A DNA stretch of 64,000 bases from an uncultured Shinella sp. (GTDB lineage Bacteria; Pseudomonadota; Alphaproteobacteria; Rhizobiales; Rhizobiaceae): the NCBI RefSeq assembly GCF_946479415.1, contig NZ_CAMLFY010000013.1:1-64000 (forward strand), in the 5' to 3' direction. Below the pieces are notes generated by a model. It had not been told where the DNA came from. It made no database searches and saw nothing but the letters and a program-made list of their open reading frames with translations. The position numbers were made by a program, and so were the translations under genes. Below, one piece after another: positions 8,383 through 17,129 of the stretch (within the stretch, counting starts at the first letter, position 1; every line of letters begins with the position of its first letter).

Positions 8383-11300
8383 TTACTCCGCCGCCTCCCG
8401 CTGCAACGCCGAAAACTGCGTCAGCCAAGCGCGCATGGAGGCCGGGCGGACGGGTTTGTTCTGCACGAGAATGGTGTCCCGCTCCGCCTCGGCGCGCACT
8501 TCCGGCGTGCGGTCGGCGGTGACGAGGAGGGCTGGGACCTCGCGGGCGAGTGCGGCGCGGAGTTTCCCGATGGCTGCAATGCCGGTGCCGTCGTCGAGAT
8601 GGTAGTCGGCGATCACGGCATCGACGGCCGGCGGGCCGGCGGCGACCAGCGCCTCGACCGCCGCGACGGATTCGGCGAGCGTCACCGTGCAGCCCCAGCC
8701 GGACAGCAGCAGGCGCATGCCGTCGAGGATTTTCGGTTCGTTGTCGATGCAGAGCACGCGCAGGCCCTTCAGCGGCTCGTCGCTGACGGGCACGGCGGCC
8801 GGCTTGTCGGCGATATGGCGGCTGGCGGCGGCATCGATCGGCACGCGGACCTTGAAGCTGGTGCCGCGGCCGGGCGTCGATTGCAGTTCGACGGGATGGG
8901 ACAGCACGCGCGAGATGCGGTCGACGATGGAAAGGCCGAGGCCGAGGCCGGGTGCGGTGCGCGCACCCTCGTCGAGCCGGGCGAATTCCTTGAAGACCGT
9001 GCGGAACTTCGAGGCGGGAATGCCGATGCCGGAATCAAGCACCTGGATGACGGCCTGCCCGCCCTTGCGGCGCACGCCGACCAGCACCTTGCCGGACTGG
9101 GTATATTTGATGGCATTCGACACGAGGTTCTGCACGACGCGGCGCAACAGGTTCGGGTCGGTGCGGATGGCGAGCGAGCTGGAGAGCACGGTCAGCTTCA
9201 GGTTCTTCGCCCGCGCCATCGGCGCGAAATCGGTCTCGATGCGCTTCAACAGGTCCTTCAGCGCCACCGTCTGCACGCGCGGCTTCATGGCGCCGGTATC
9301 GAGGCGGGAAATGTCGAGCACGGCGCCGAGGATCGCTTCCACCGATTCCAGCGAGGAATCGATGTTGTGGATCATCTCGCGGTTCTCCGTCTCGCCGAGC
9401 CGCTCGACCAGCGAGGAGGAATAGAGGCGTGCGGCATTGAGCGGCTGGAGAATGTCGTGGCCGGCGGCGGCGAAGAAGCGGGTCTTGCCGATATTGGCCT
9501 CTTCGGCGGCGGCGCGCGCCTCGGCAAGCGCGGTGTTGACGCGGGTGAGTTCGGCGGTGCGCTCGGCGACGCGGTGCTCGAGCGTTTCGTTGACCTGTTT
9601 CAGCGCGCGGTCTGCGGCGACACGGTCGGTAATGTCGGTATAGGTGGAGACGAAACCCTTTTCCGGCATGGCATTGGTGCGCACTTCCACGATGCGCTCC
9701 CCGCCCGCCAGAACCAGCGCGAAGGGCTCGTCATAGGTCATGCTGCGCGTGATGGTGACCGCGCGCTCCTCCTCCGCGATATCGCCGCGCTCGGCGAGAA
9801 TTTCCACGATGTCGGACAGTGGAAAGCCGACCTGGCCGACATATTCCGGCAAGTCGAGCAGCTGGCGGAAGCGGCGGTTCCAGACGGTGAGGTTGCCGGC
9901 GCTGTCGAAGACGGCGATGCCCTGGTCCATCTGGCCGAGTGCGGTCTGCAGCATGTCCTGATTGTATTGCAGGGCCTCGCTGGCCTGGTCGAGCAGCCAG
10001 TCGGTGTCCGTCGGCGTGTCATCGATGCGCTGGAGCACCAGGGAGAGGACGAGGCGGGCGGAGGAGGAGCCGATGGCGCTGCCGAGCAGCTGCTCGGAGA
10101 AGTGCACGATGGCCGCATCGGCCGGCGCATTGTCCTCCAGCCAGCGGCCGACCTGCCGCTCATAGGTGTGGAAGGAACGCTGCATGCGCTCTTCGCCGAG
10201 ATATTTGGCGATGGTGGTCTTGAGGTCGCGCACGGTGACCTTCGTGCGGCGGCCGCGGAAGGCGCGCTCGAGACGTGGTTTCGAGCGGATGAAGGTGCCG
10301 GCCTGGAGGCGCTCCAGCGAGGTCGGGTTGCGCGTCAGCGAGCCGATGACATAGGCGCCGACATTGACCATCATCGCGACCAGCGTGGCGTTGACCAGCG
10401 GGTCGGCATTGGCGCCGGTGAAGACGGTGGAGCCGGGGAAGAGGAAGCCGAGAATGGTTTCGGCGACATAGGCATTGTCGGCGACGCCGATGCTCGGCAG
10501 AAACAGCAGATAGGCCCAGACGACGAGGCCGCAAATCATGCCGGCCATGGCGCCGCGCGCATTGGCATTGCGCCAGAACAGGCCGCCGAGCATGGTCGGC
10601 GCGACCTGGGCCACGGCGGCAAAGGCGAGCAGGCCCATCGAGGCGAGGCCGGCATTGGCGGTGGCAGCGCGGTAATAGGCGTAGCCGAGCAGCAGCACGA
10701 AGAAGATCGCCAGCCTGCGGATGATGAGCAGCATGCGCGACAGGTCGTCCTGCTGCTCGACGCCGCCGATGAGGTTTCGCCGGAGCACGACGGGAATGAC
10801 GATGTCGTTCGACACCATGATGGAGAGCGCCACGGAGGCGACGATGACCATTGCGGTGGCGGCGGAAAAGCCCCCGACGAAGGCGATCAGCGTCAGCACC
10901 GGCTGGTCGAGCGCAAACGGCAGCGTCAGCACATAGAGGTCGCCGTCGCCGGTGCCGTTGAAGGTCATGACGCCGCCGATCGCGACGGGCAGCACGAAGA
11001 TGTTGATGGCAATGAGATAGAGCGGGAAGAGGATGCCGGCGGTGCGCAACTCGCCGGCCGTGCGGTTTTCCACGACCGTCACATGGAACTGGCGCGGGAG
11101 CATGATGATGGCGAAGGCGGAGAGAACGATAAGCAGCACCCAGCGCGCCACCGGCGTCTCATAGGTCAGCGCCTGCATGACGCGCTCGTTCTGCGAGGCC
11201 TGCTGCCACAGATCGCCCGGCCCGTCGAACATGACATAGAGCACGTAAAGGCCGACGGAGGCGATGGCGATGAGCTTGACCAGCGATTCCATCGAGATCG

Positions 11301-11883
11301 CTAGGATGAGGCCGTCCTGGTGTTCGGTCGCATCGGTGTGGCGGGTGCCGAAGACGATGGCGAAGCAGGCGAGGAAGAGCGTGACGACCAGCGGCAGGTC
11401 GATGAGCCCGCCGGAGGCGGCGATGCCGAAACCGGTCGTATCGACCATGGCCGAAACCGAACTCGACACGGCTTTCAGCTGGAGCGCGATATAGGGGATG
11501 TAGCCGATCAGCGAAATCAGCGCGACGACGGCGGCGACGCCGGGGTTCTTGCCGTAGCGGGCGGCGACGAAATCGGCAATCGACGTGAGCCGTTCGGATT
11601 TGGCGAGCGTCACGATGCGGCGGATCAGCGGCATGCCGAGCGTGAACATCAGGATCGGGCCGATATAGATGCCGGCGAATTCCAGGCCATGGGTCGTCGC
11701 GAGACCGACGCCGCCGAAATAGGTCCAGGAGGTGCAGTAGATCGCAAGGCTCAGCGCATAGACGAGCGGACGGCCCTTGGCGACGCGCTCGGACCGCTTG
11801 GCCTTGCGGTCGCCGTAACTTGCGACCGCGAAGAGCAGCAAGAGATAGGCGAGCGCGAGCGCGAATATCAGCGAGCCCGGCAT
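8383..11883 (-). CDS. SLC5-fused hybrid sensor histidine kinase (CrbS-like)
   Basis: A 1166-residue inner-membrane protein. Residues about 1-500 form a sodium/solute-symporter-like domain with around 13 helices. A STAC-type linker follows (DLKTTIAKYLGEERMQRSF...), then a PAS domain (about 645-760) and a coiled coil VNETLEHRVAERTAEL. The kinase core has H-box GHDILQPLNA with His809, N-box NLVSNAIKY and a GLGLGLSIV G-box, and a C-terminal receiver carries Asp1093 (ADYHLDDGTG). Such kinases couple solute sensing to transcription; the CrbS group responds to acetate. The convergent LuxR-type regulator at 7545 is the likely partner. Confidence 0.93.
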   Translation of the reverse strand: MPGSLIFALALAYLLLLFAVASYGDRKAKRSERVAKGRPLVYALSLAIYCTSWTYFGGVGLATTHGLEFAGIYIGPILMFTLGMPLIRRIVTLAKSERLTSIADFVAARYGKNPGVAAVVALISLIGYIPYIALQLKAVSSSVSAMVDTTGFGIAASGGLIDLPLVVTLFLACFAIVFGTRHTDATEHQDGLILAISMESLVKLIAIASVGLYVLYVMFDGPGDLWQQASQNERVMQALTYETPVARWVLLIVLSAFAIIMLPRQFHVTVVENRTAGELRTAGILFPLYLIAINIFVLPVAIGGVMTFNGTGDGDLYVLTLPFALDQPVLTLIAFVGGFSAATAMVIVASVALSIMVSNDIVIPVVLRRNLIGGVEQQDDLSRMLLIIRRLAIFFVLLLGYAYYRAATANAGLASMGLLAFAAVAQVAPTMLGGLFWRNANARGAMAGMICGLVVWAYLLFLPSIGVADNAYVAETILGFLFPGSTVFTGANADPLVNATLVAMMVNVGAYVIGSLTRNPTSLERLQAGTFIRSKPRLERAFRGRRTKVTVRDLKTTIAKYLGEERMQRSFHTYERQVGRWLEDNAPADAAIVHFSEQLLGSAIGSSSARLVLSLVLQRIDDTPTDTDWLLDQASEALQYNQDMLQTALGQMDQGIAVFDSAGNLTVWNRRFRQLLDLPEYVGQVGFPLSDIVEILAERGDIAEEERAVTITRSMTYDEPFALVLAGGERIVEVRTNAMPEKGFVSTYTDITDRVAADRALKQVNETLEHRVAERTAELTRVNTALAEARAAAEEANIGKTRFFAAAGHDILQPLNAARLYSSSLVERLGETENREMIHNIDSSLESVEAILGAVLDISRLDTGAMKPRVQTVALKDLLKRIETDFAPMARAKNLKLTVLSSSLAIRTDPNLLRRVVQNLVSNAIKYTQSGKVLVGVRRKGGQAVIQVLDSGIGIPASKFRTVFKEFARLDEGARTAPGLGLGLSIVDRISRVLSHPVELQSTPGRGTSFKVRVPIDAAASRHIADKPAAVPVSDEPLKGLRVLCIDNEPKILDGMRLLLSGWGCTVTLAESVAAVEALVAAGPPAVDAVIADYHLDDGTGIAAIGKLRAALAREVPALLVTADRTPEVRAEAERDTILVQNKPVRPASMRAWLTQFSALQREAAE

Positions 11884-12068
11884 GCTTCCTCCCGCAGTCC
11901 TTCGGCCTTTTCAAGGAGAATAGGCCAAAGCGCGCACGAAGGAAATTGCGCCGAAGGTCTGAGAACCTGAAGACGTCGCGTATAAACGTTCAATATTGAT
12001 GGATCGCAGTTTCCATGCCGCAAAAACTGCACTAATTTGCTTTTGCGTCGCAGCAAGAGGAGAGGCTT

Positions 12069-12509
12069 ATGCTCAACGAGTTCAAGGCGTTTATCGCCCG
12101 CGGCAATGTCATGGACCTTGCAGTGGGTGTCATCATCGGTGCAGCCTTCAACAAGATCGTCGAATCCGTCGTCAACGACCTTGTCATGCCGATCGTCGGC
12201 GCATTGACCGGGGGCGGTTTCGACTTTTCCAACTATTTCATCGCGCTTTCGGGCAATGTGACGGCGACATCGCTGGCCGCCGCCCGCGAACAGGGCGCGG
12301 TCTTCGCCTACGGCAATTTCATCACCGTTCTTATCAATTTCATCATCCTCGCCTGGATCATCTTCATGATGATCAAGGGCGTGAACCGCATGCGCGCGTC
12401 GCTGGAAAAGGAAAAGCAAGCCGGTGCCGCCGAGCCTGCGCCGCCGCCGGAAGACGTGCTGCTCCTCACCGAGATCCGCGACCTCTTGAAGAGCCGCCCG
12501 GCCGTCTAA
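12069..12509 (+). CDS. mscL: large-conductance mechanosensitive channel
   Basis: A 146-residue channel protein. TM1 holds the signature [18 protein letters not shown], and TM2 lies at about 85-107 ([19 protein letters not shown]). A charged C-terminal helix ends [10 protein letters not shown]. It forms a homopentamer that opens on membrane tension during osmotic downshock. A clear AGGAGAGG-like site precedes the ATG and a terminator follows, so it is monocistronic. Confidence 0.96.
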   Translation: MLNEFKAFIARGNVMDLAVGVIIGAAFNKIVESVVNDLVMPIVGALTGGGFDFSNYFIALSGNVTATSLAAAREQGAVFAYGNFITVLINFIILAWIIFMMIKGVNRMRASLEKEKQAGAAEPAPPPEDVLLLTEIRDLLKSRPAV

Positions 12510-12533
12510 GCTTTCCCAAGCTAGGATTACAGG

Positions 12534-12559
12534 AAGGCCCGGTTTTCGCCGGGCCTTTT
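12534..12559 (+). terminator. rho-independent terminator of mscL
   Basis: A 9-bp perfect stem AAGGCCCGG / CCGGGCCTT with a six-base loop, followed by TT, lies 25 bases after the mscL stop. Its right edge reaches the stop codon of the convergent gene. Confidence 0.85.
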
Positions 12560-13502
12560 ATCGTGCGGGCCAGCCGTTCGCGCGCGCTTCTTCCAGCGTC
12601 GCGAGAAGCGCGTCCTTGGGCGGAAGGCCGAGCGTTTCGGAGCGGCGTTGCAGCCAGCGGGCGTGAACCATGCGGATCTCGACGGGAATGCGCGGCAGGT
12701 TCAACGCAAGAGCTGCGGCCATGCGGTGCTTGCCGCTGGTATGGCGCACGAGCTTGCCATCCGCATCGATCGCGACGCCGATGTCACGCTCGGCGAGGTC
12801 TTGCCACAGCGAGCGGGTCCAGCGATGGCGGTGGCCGGTCTGGCCGCGCAGGCCGAGATCGGAATGCGGCAGAATACCGTTCTTCTCGATATCCTCGATC
12901 AGAGCGAGGTAATATTCATAATAGCTGTCGAGCTTGTCGATCGTGTCGAGAACGATACGGTTGCGCTGCATCGTCTCCCCTTTTGTGATCCGTGCGGCAT
13001 ACCGCTGGTAGCGGTTCCCCTCCCGGAAGTTCTGCCGGGTACGGCAGAGCTCAACAACTTCCGCGTGGGAATAGGAGTTCTTGAGGGCCGTTAGAATAGG
13101 GTCCCAGTTCCCGCCATCCAGGAAATCGTCGCCGATCCAGCGGGCGCGGCCGTCATCGAAAATGTAATCGAGCAGCCGCTTCTTGATGCTCTTCGGGTCG
13201 ATCGACAGATGCAGGGCATCGGAAAAATGGAAATGGGCCTGCGCAGCGCGCACGGTATGGCCTCCCCGCGCTGCAAGGCTTTGCACGCTGCGGTCAAACC
13301 GTCGGGCAAACCCGACCTGGGCAGCCAGGAAGTCGCTTAGCGGCACCCAGTCGATCGCGCGTTGGAGGAGCGCTGGTTTGGCTCGCTGGATCCCGGGCGG
13401 CATCTTCGCGTAGGCCGGCCCTGGAAATGTCTGCTGTTCCGTCAATTCTCTACTTGGTCCGTTGTCTCGCCGTCGATGCGTGAGATAGCAACGGCCCGGC
13501 AT
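12558..13502 (-). CDS. uncharacterised protein with ParB-like C-terminal segment
   Basis: A protein of about 314 residues that I do not recognise as a whole. The C-terminal third has TSGKHRMAAALALNLPRIPVE, here seen as the block GKHRMAAALAL plus PVEIR. It resembles the GxHR-A-A motif of ParB/sulfiredoxin-type folds. The middle part is rich in Arg, Tyr and Trp. The start is uncertain: TTG at 13529, ATG at 13502 and ATG at 13403 are all in frame and none has a good ribosome site. It converges on mscL and shares its terminator region. Confidence 0.6.
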   Translation of the reverse strand: MPGRCYLTHRRRDNGPSRELTEQQTFPGPAYAKMPPGIQRAKPALLQRAIDWVPLSDFLAAQVGFARRFDRSVQSLAARGGHTVRAAQAHFHFSDALHLSIDPKSIKKRLLDYIFDDGRARWIGDDFLDGGNWDPILTALKNSYSHAEVVELCRTRQNFREGNRYQRYAARITKGETMQRNRIVLDTIDKLDSYYEYYLALIEDIEKNGILPHSDLGLRGQTGHRHRWTRSLWQDLAERDIGVAIDADGKLVRHTSGKHRMAAALALNLPRIPVEIRMVHARWLQRRSETLGLPPKDALLATLEEARANGWPAR

Positions 13503-13596
13503 CCATGGCAAATATACGACGATTTGCAAAGGGCCGTCCGCTGCACGCTACAGCGGCAAAATCTCGCGGGAAGTCCATGGAAGGCTCGTCTGCCCG

Positions 13597-15204
13597 TCAG
13601 GCCGTGGCCCCCTTCGTCTTCGTCTGATGGATTTCCACGAGGCTCGGACCTTTGCGACCGGCTGCCCGTTCAAGCGCTGCCGACAGGTCCTTGACGTCGG
13701 CGAGACGCTCGGACGGCAGGCCATAGGCGGTGCCGATGGCGATGAAATCCGGTGCCGAGGGTTTGACGCCCTCCGGCGTGATGCCGGCATCGACCATGAA
13801 ATTCTCGATTTCCTGGTAGCCGTCATTGTTCCAGACGAGGAAGATTACGCGGGCGTCGGCATCTGCGGCCGAGCCGATTTCCGAGAGCGAGAATTGCAGG
13901 CCGCCGTCGCCGACGAGGCAGATGATCGGGGCATCGGGTTCGGCCAGCGCCGCGCCGATGGCGGCCGGCGGCGCGAAGCCGAGCGCGCCATAGCCGGTCG
14001 CGGCATTGAACCAGCTGCGCGGACGCGGTGCCGCGCAATAATAATTGCCGGCATAGACGGCCTGGGTCGAGTCGCCGACGATGATCGCCTTGGGCAGCGT
14101 GCGGTAGATCGTGTCGATGATGCCGACTTCCGCCTGCATTTTCGGCGTCAGTTCATTCCACGACCCCTTGCGCGCGGTTTCCGCGCGGGCCGCGCCGTTG
14201 CCGATCGCCTTGTGGCCTTCCAGAAAACCGAGCATGCCGGCAGCGGCGGTCTTGGCGCTGGAGAAGATCGACAGGCCGGATTGCGGGGTGCGCGCAAGCT
14301 GGGCGGCGTCGATATCGATGCGGATCAGCGAGCGCAGCCGCGGGAAGCCGCCGTCGACATTGATGTCGTAGTCGGTCGGTCCGAACTCAGTGCCGAAGGC
14401 GACGACGAGGTCGGCATCCGACAGCATGCGGCGCACGGATTTCATGCTGGGGCTGGCCGGCACGCACAGCGGATGGCCGGCAAGCATGCCGCGGGCATTG
14501 ACCGTGGTAACGACGGGCGCGCCGATGCGCTCGGCAAGCGCGCGGATCTCCTCCTCCGCCGTAATCGCGCCGCCACCAGCGAGGATGACGGGGCGCGACG
14601 CATTGGTGCAGAGGATGGCGGCGCGCTGCAGCGTTTCGGCATCGGCGCGCGGGCGTGTCGCGACAGCGGCGGGGAAGCTCCCCGTTTCGATTTGCTTTGC
14701 CATCACATCCGTCGGAATTTCGATATGGACGGGACCGGGGCGGCCGGAAAGCAGCACGGCGAAGGCACGCTCGACGACGAGCGGCAGGTCGGCGGGGTTG
14801 AGCAGCGTGTGCGAATAGAGCGCCAGCGTCTTCATCATGCCCTGCTGGTCGGGCAGTTCATGCAAGAGGCCGCGGCCATGGCCGAGCGAATCGCGCTTGT
14901 TGACGCCCGAGATGACCAGCATCGGCACGGAATCCTGCCGGGCCTGCGCCATCGCGGTGATCGTGTTGGTGAGGCCGGGGCCGGTGATGACGAGCGCGAC
15001 GCCCGGCTTGCCGGAGACGCGGGCATAACCATCCGCCATGAAGCCGGCGCCCTGTTCGTGGCGCGGCGTGATGTGGCGGATTTTCGAGGCGGCAAGACCA
15101 CGATAGAGTTCGACGGTATGGACGCCGGGAATGCCGAACACGACCTCGACGCCATTGGCTTCCAGGAGATCGACGAGGACTTCGCCTACGGTTTTCGTGG
15201 TCAT
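13597..15204 (-). CDS. aruI: thiamine-diphosphate enzyme, AruI-like 2-ketoarginine decarboxylase
   Basis: A 535-residue acetolactate-synthase-fold enzyme. The N-terminal domain carries the catalytic Glu50 in RHEQGAGFMADGYAR, the central domain LAGGGAITAEEEI, and the C-terminal domain the ThDP/Mg motif GDGGLQFSLSEIG...NNDGY. In Pseudomonas, AruI decarboxylates 5-guanidino-2-oxopentanoate made by the transaminase AruH. Here the ATG overlaps the stop of an AruH-like gene by four bases, which supports that role over acetolactate synthesis; no ilvH-like small subunit is adjacent. It would yield 4-guanidinobutyraldehyde. Confidence 0.82.
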   Translation of the reverse strand: MTTKTVGEVLVDLLEANGVEVVFGIPGVHTVELYRGLAASKIRHITPRHEQGAGFMADGYARVSGKPGVALVITGPGLTNTITAMAQARQDSVPMLVISGVNKRDSLGHGRGLLHELPDQQGMMKTLALYSHTLLNPADLPLVVERAFAVLLSGRPGPVHIEIPTDVMAKQIETGSFPAAVATRPRADAETLQRAAILCTNASRPVILAGGGAITAEEEIRALAERIGAPVVTTVNARGMLAGHPLCVPASPSMKSVRRMLSDADLVVAFGTEFGPTDYDINVDGGFPRLRSLIRIDIDAAQLARTPQSGLSIFSSAKTAAAGMLGFLEGHKAIGNGAARAETARKGSWNELTPKMQAEVGIIDTIYRTLPKAIIVGDSTQAVYAGNYYCAAPRPRSWFNAATGYGALGFAPPAAIGAALAEPDAPIICLVGDGGLQFSLSEIGSAADADARVIFLVWNNDGYQEIENFMVDAGITPEGVKPSAPDFIAIGTAYGLPSERLADVKDLSAALERAAGRKGPSLVEIHQTKTKGATA

Positions 15205-16391
15205 GCGCGGCGTTCCTTCGGCAGGGCGGATCGGGTGGCGAGTGCTGCGATGCGTCGGCAGGCCTCGTCGATATGGTCGTCGGGCACGGTGAGGCTGAGG
15301 CGGATATAGTCCGCCGCCTGCTCTCCGAAGGACGAGCCGGGCATGACCGCGACGAGTTCTTCGCGCAGGAGCGCCCAGGCGAAATCCTCGCCGCTCATGC
15401 CGGTCTCGGAAACATCGACCACGATGAACATGCCGGCTTCCGGCGGCAGCGGCGTCAGGCCGGGGGCGCGCGACAGCGCCTCGGCAAAGCGGGTGGCGCG
15501 GGCCTGGTAGGTCCGGCGCATGGTGGCGGCGGTCGAAATCGGATTGTCGAGCGCATAGGCCGTCATGTCGGCGATGAAGGGCTGGCCGCCGAACAGCATG
15601 GTCTCGGATACGGCAAGCAGGCGCGTGCAGAATTCTTTCGGGCCGACCGTCCAGCCGCTGCGGAAACCGGGCGCGGCATGGGATTTCGAGATCGAGGAGA
15701 CGACGATGGTGCGTTCGGCGAGATCGGCATTGTCGAAGGGCGAGGCGAAGGTCGCCCCGAAGACGAGTTGTTCGTAGACCTCGTCGCAGACGATCCAGAG
15801 ATCGTGCTTGCGGCAGACGGCGCCGATCTCGGCGATTTCCTGGGCGGTCAGCACGGCGCCTGTCGGGTTGTGCGGTGTATTGAGCAATAGCACGCGGCTT
15901 TGCGGCGTGATGGCGGCCTCGAGATCGGCGGCCTTCATGTGAAAGCCGTTTTCCGGGCGCAGCGGCACGGGGACCTGCACGGCGCCCGTCGCGCGGATGA
16001 CGCCTTCATAGGTGGCATAGAGCGGGTCGCCGACGAGCACGGCGTCGCCCGCCTCGACGAGGCCGAGCATGACGGCGAAAAGCGCGGTCTGGGTGCCGGG
16101 GAAACACAGCACGTTTTCGGCGGTCACGTCGCTGCGCCGCTTCTGGTATTTGCGCACGACGGCATCGACGACGGAAGGTTCGCCGCGGCCGTTGGAATAG
16201 CGGTAGCGGCCGGCATGCATGGCGCGCACGGCCTCGGCCAGCAGCGCGGGATCCGGCGGCACGTCGGGCTCGCCGATGGTGAGCTCGATCACGGCATTGC
16301 CCTCGCGCTTCAGGCGTCGTGCCTCGGCATGAATGGCCCATTTTTCGGATCCGAGATTCTGAAGCCGGTCTGTGATGGACGCGTAGCGCAT
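15201..16391 (-). CDS. aruH: PLP aminotransferase, AruH-like arginine:pyruvate transaminase
   Basis: A 396-residue class I/II aminotransferase. It shows RYSNGRGEPSVVDAV, NTPHNPTGAVLTAQE, the CDEVYEQL segment and the PLP-lysine motif SSISKSHAAPGFRSGW. In the arginine transaminase pathway AruH converts L-arginine plus pyruvate to 2-ketoarginine plus alanine. Coupling by a four-base overlap to the AruI-like decarboxylase is the main evidence for substrate. The ATG at 16391 was chosen because GGAG lies six bases upstream; ATGs 6 and 15 bases further up are too close to it or lack one. Confidence 0.82.
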   Translation of the reverse strand: MRYASITDRLQNLGSEKWAIHAEARRLKREGNAVIELTIGEPDVPPDPALLAEAVRAMHAGRYRYSNGRGEPSVVDAVVRKYQKRRSDVTAENVLCFPGTQTALFAVMLGLVEAGDAVLVGDPLYATYEGVIRATGAVQVPVPLRPENGFHMKAADLEAAITPQSRVLLLNTPHNPTGAVLTAQEIAEIGAVCRKHDLWIVCDEVYEQLVFGATFASPFDNADLAERTIVVSSISKSHAAPGFRSGWTVGPKEFCTRLLAVSETMLFGGQPFIADMTAYALDNPISTAATMRRTYQARATRFAEALSRAPGLTPLPPEAGMFIVVDVSETGMSGEDFAWALLREELVAVMPGSSFGEQAADYIRLSLTVPDDHIDEACRRIAALATRSALPKERRA

Positions 16392-16425
16392 GGCCATTCT
16401 CCGCATGTCGATTTCGGGGGGTGGT

Positions 16426-17064
16426 TTAACCGTCGATGCGCGGGGCGTCGACCGGCTTCAGGGATATTCCAAGCAAGGTTTCGATCGAGGTCAGGGCGAT
16501 CTCGACCAGTTCGCTGTCGCCGAACAGCTCGCCGGCCAGGCAGCCCTCCAGCCAGAGGCCGTCGAGCAGGCCGTTGATGGCGATCGCCAGCCTTCGGCAG
16601 CGTTCCGGCGAGGAATCCGCGCCGCGGGTGGAAAGGAAATCGGCGAGCAGGCTTTCCAGCGTGTCGCGGAAGCTGAGGTAGCCTTCGCGGTGGATCGCGG
16701 CCAGCTCCGGATCGACGCTGACGCGGCTGATGAACGAGGCCCAGAGCGACAGGCTGCGGCTGTTGGCGACCGGCTCCGTCAGATTGATGACGATGAAGTC
16801 GCGCAGCCTTGTTTCCGCATCACCCGAGACCCGCTCGGCCTTCTCCGTCAGCCGCGTGATGACGACGCGGTAGGCCTCCTGAAGGATATGCTCCTTCGAC
16901 TGGAAATAGTGCCGGATCAGGCCCGCCGTGACACCCGCCCTGATGGCGATCTGCCGGACCGTGGCGCCTTCCAGCCCGTATTCCGCGATGCAGTCGAGCG
17001 TCGCCTCGATCAGATCGTGGCGGCGTTCGGCCTCGGGGGCGCGATGGAAGGTCCGGCGGGCCAT
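16426..17064 (-). CDS. TetR-family regulator (BetI-like)
   Basis: A 212-residue repressor-type protein. The N-terminal HTH (about 18-62) reads IAEYGLEGATVRQIAIRAGV then GLIRHYFQSKEHIL, and the C-terminal ligand domain resembles BetI/TetR_C_6 proteins. GAGGAG seven bases before the ATG at 17064 fixes the start. It is encoded between the dimethylargininase-like gene and aruH on the same strand, so it probably controls arginine or methylarginine catabolism and perhaps the divergent transporter. The effector is unknown. Confidence 0.87.
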   Translation of the reverse strand: MARRTFHRAPEAERRHDLIEATLDCIAEYGLEGATVRQIAIRAGVTAGLIRHYFQSKEHILQEAYRVVITRLTEKAERVSGDAETRLRDFIVINLTEPVANSRSLSLWASFISRVSVDPELAAIHREGYLSFRDTLESLLADFLSTRGADSSPERCRRLAIAINGLLDGLWLEGCLAGELFGDSELVEIALTSIETLLGISLKPVDAPRIDG

Positions 17065-17085
17065 TGGTTCTCCTCTAGTTTCTAC

Positions 17086-17128
17086 GCAGTTCCGGACGCA
17101 AAACCGCGCACACTTTTGCTGGAACTGC
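17086..17128. promoter_or_regulatory. nested inverted repeat upstream of the TetR gene
   Basis: GCAGTTCC at 17086-17093 pairs with GGAACTGC at 17121-17128, and inside it GCAAAA (17098-17103) pairs with TTTTGC (17114-17119). It occupies the 65-base gap between the hydrolase stop and the TetR start. It could be an autoregulatory operator or an intercistronic hairpin; the spacing of the arms favours an RNA hairpin slightly. Confidence 0.45.
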
Positions 17129-17129
17129 T

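Noticed and set aside
8131..11304. A 1057-codon open frame on the + strand
   Set aside because: It is antisense to the hybrid kinase, His/Asp/Gly/Arg-rich and without motifs; it reflects high GC bias, and the minus-strand frame has clear domains.
13597..15204. Acetolactate synthase (ilvB) for branched-chain amino acids
   Set aside because: No regulatory subunit gene follows, and coupling to an AruH-like transaminase points to arginine catabolism.
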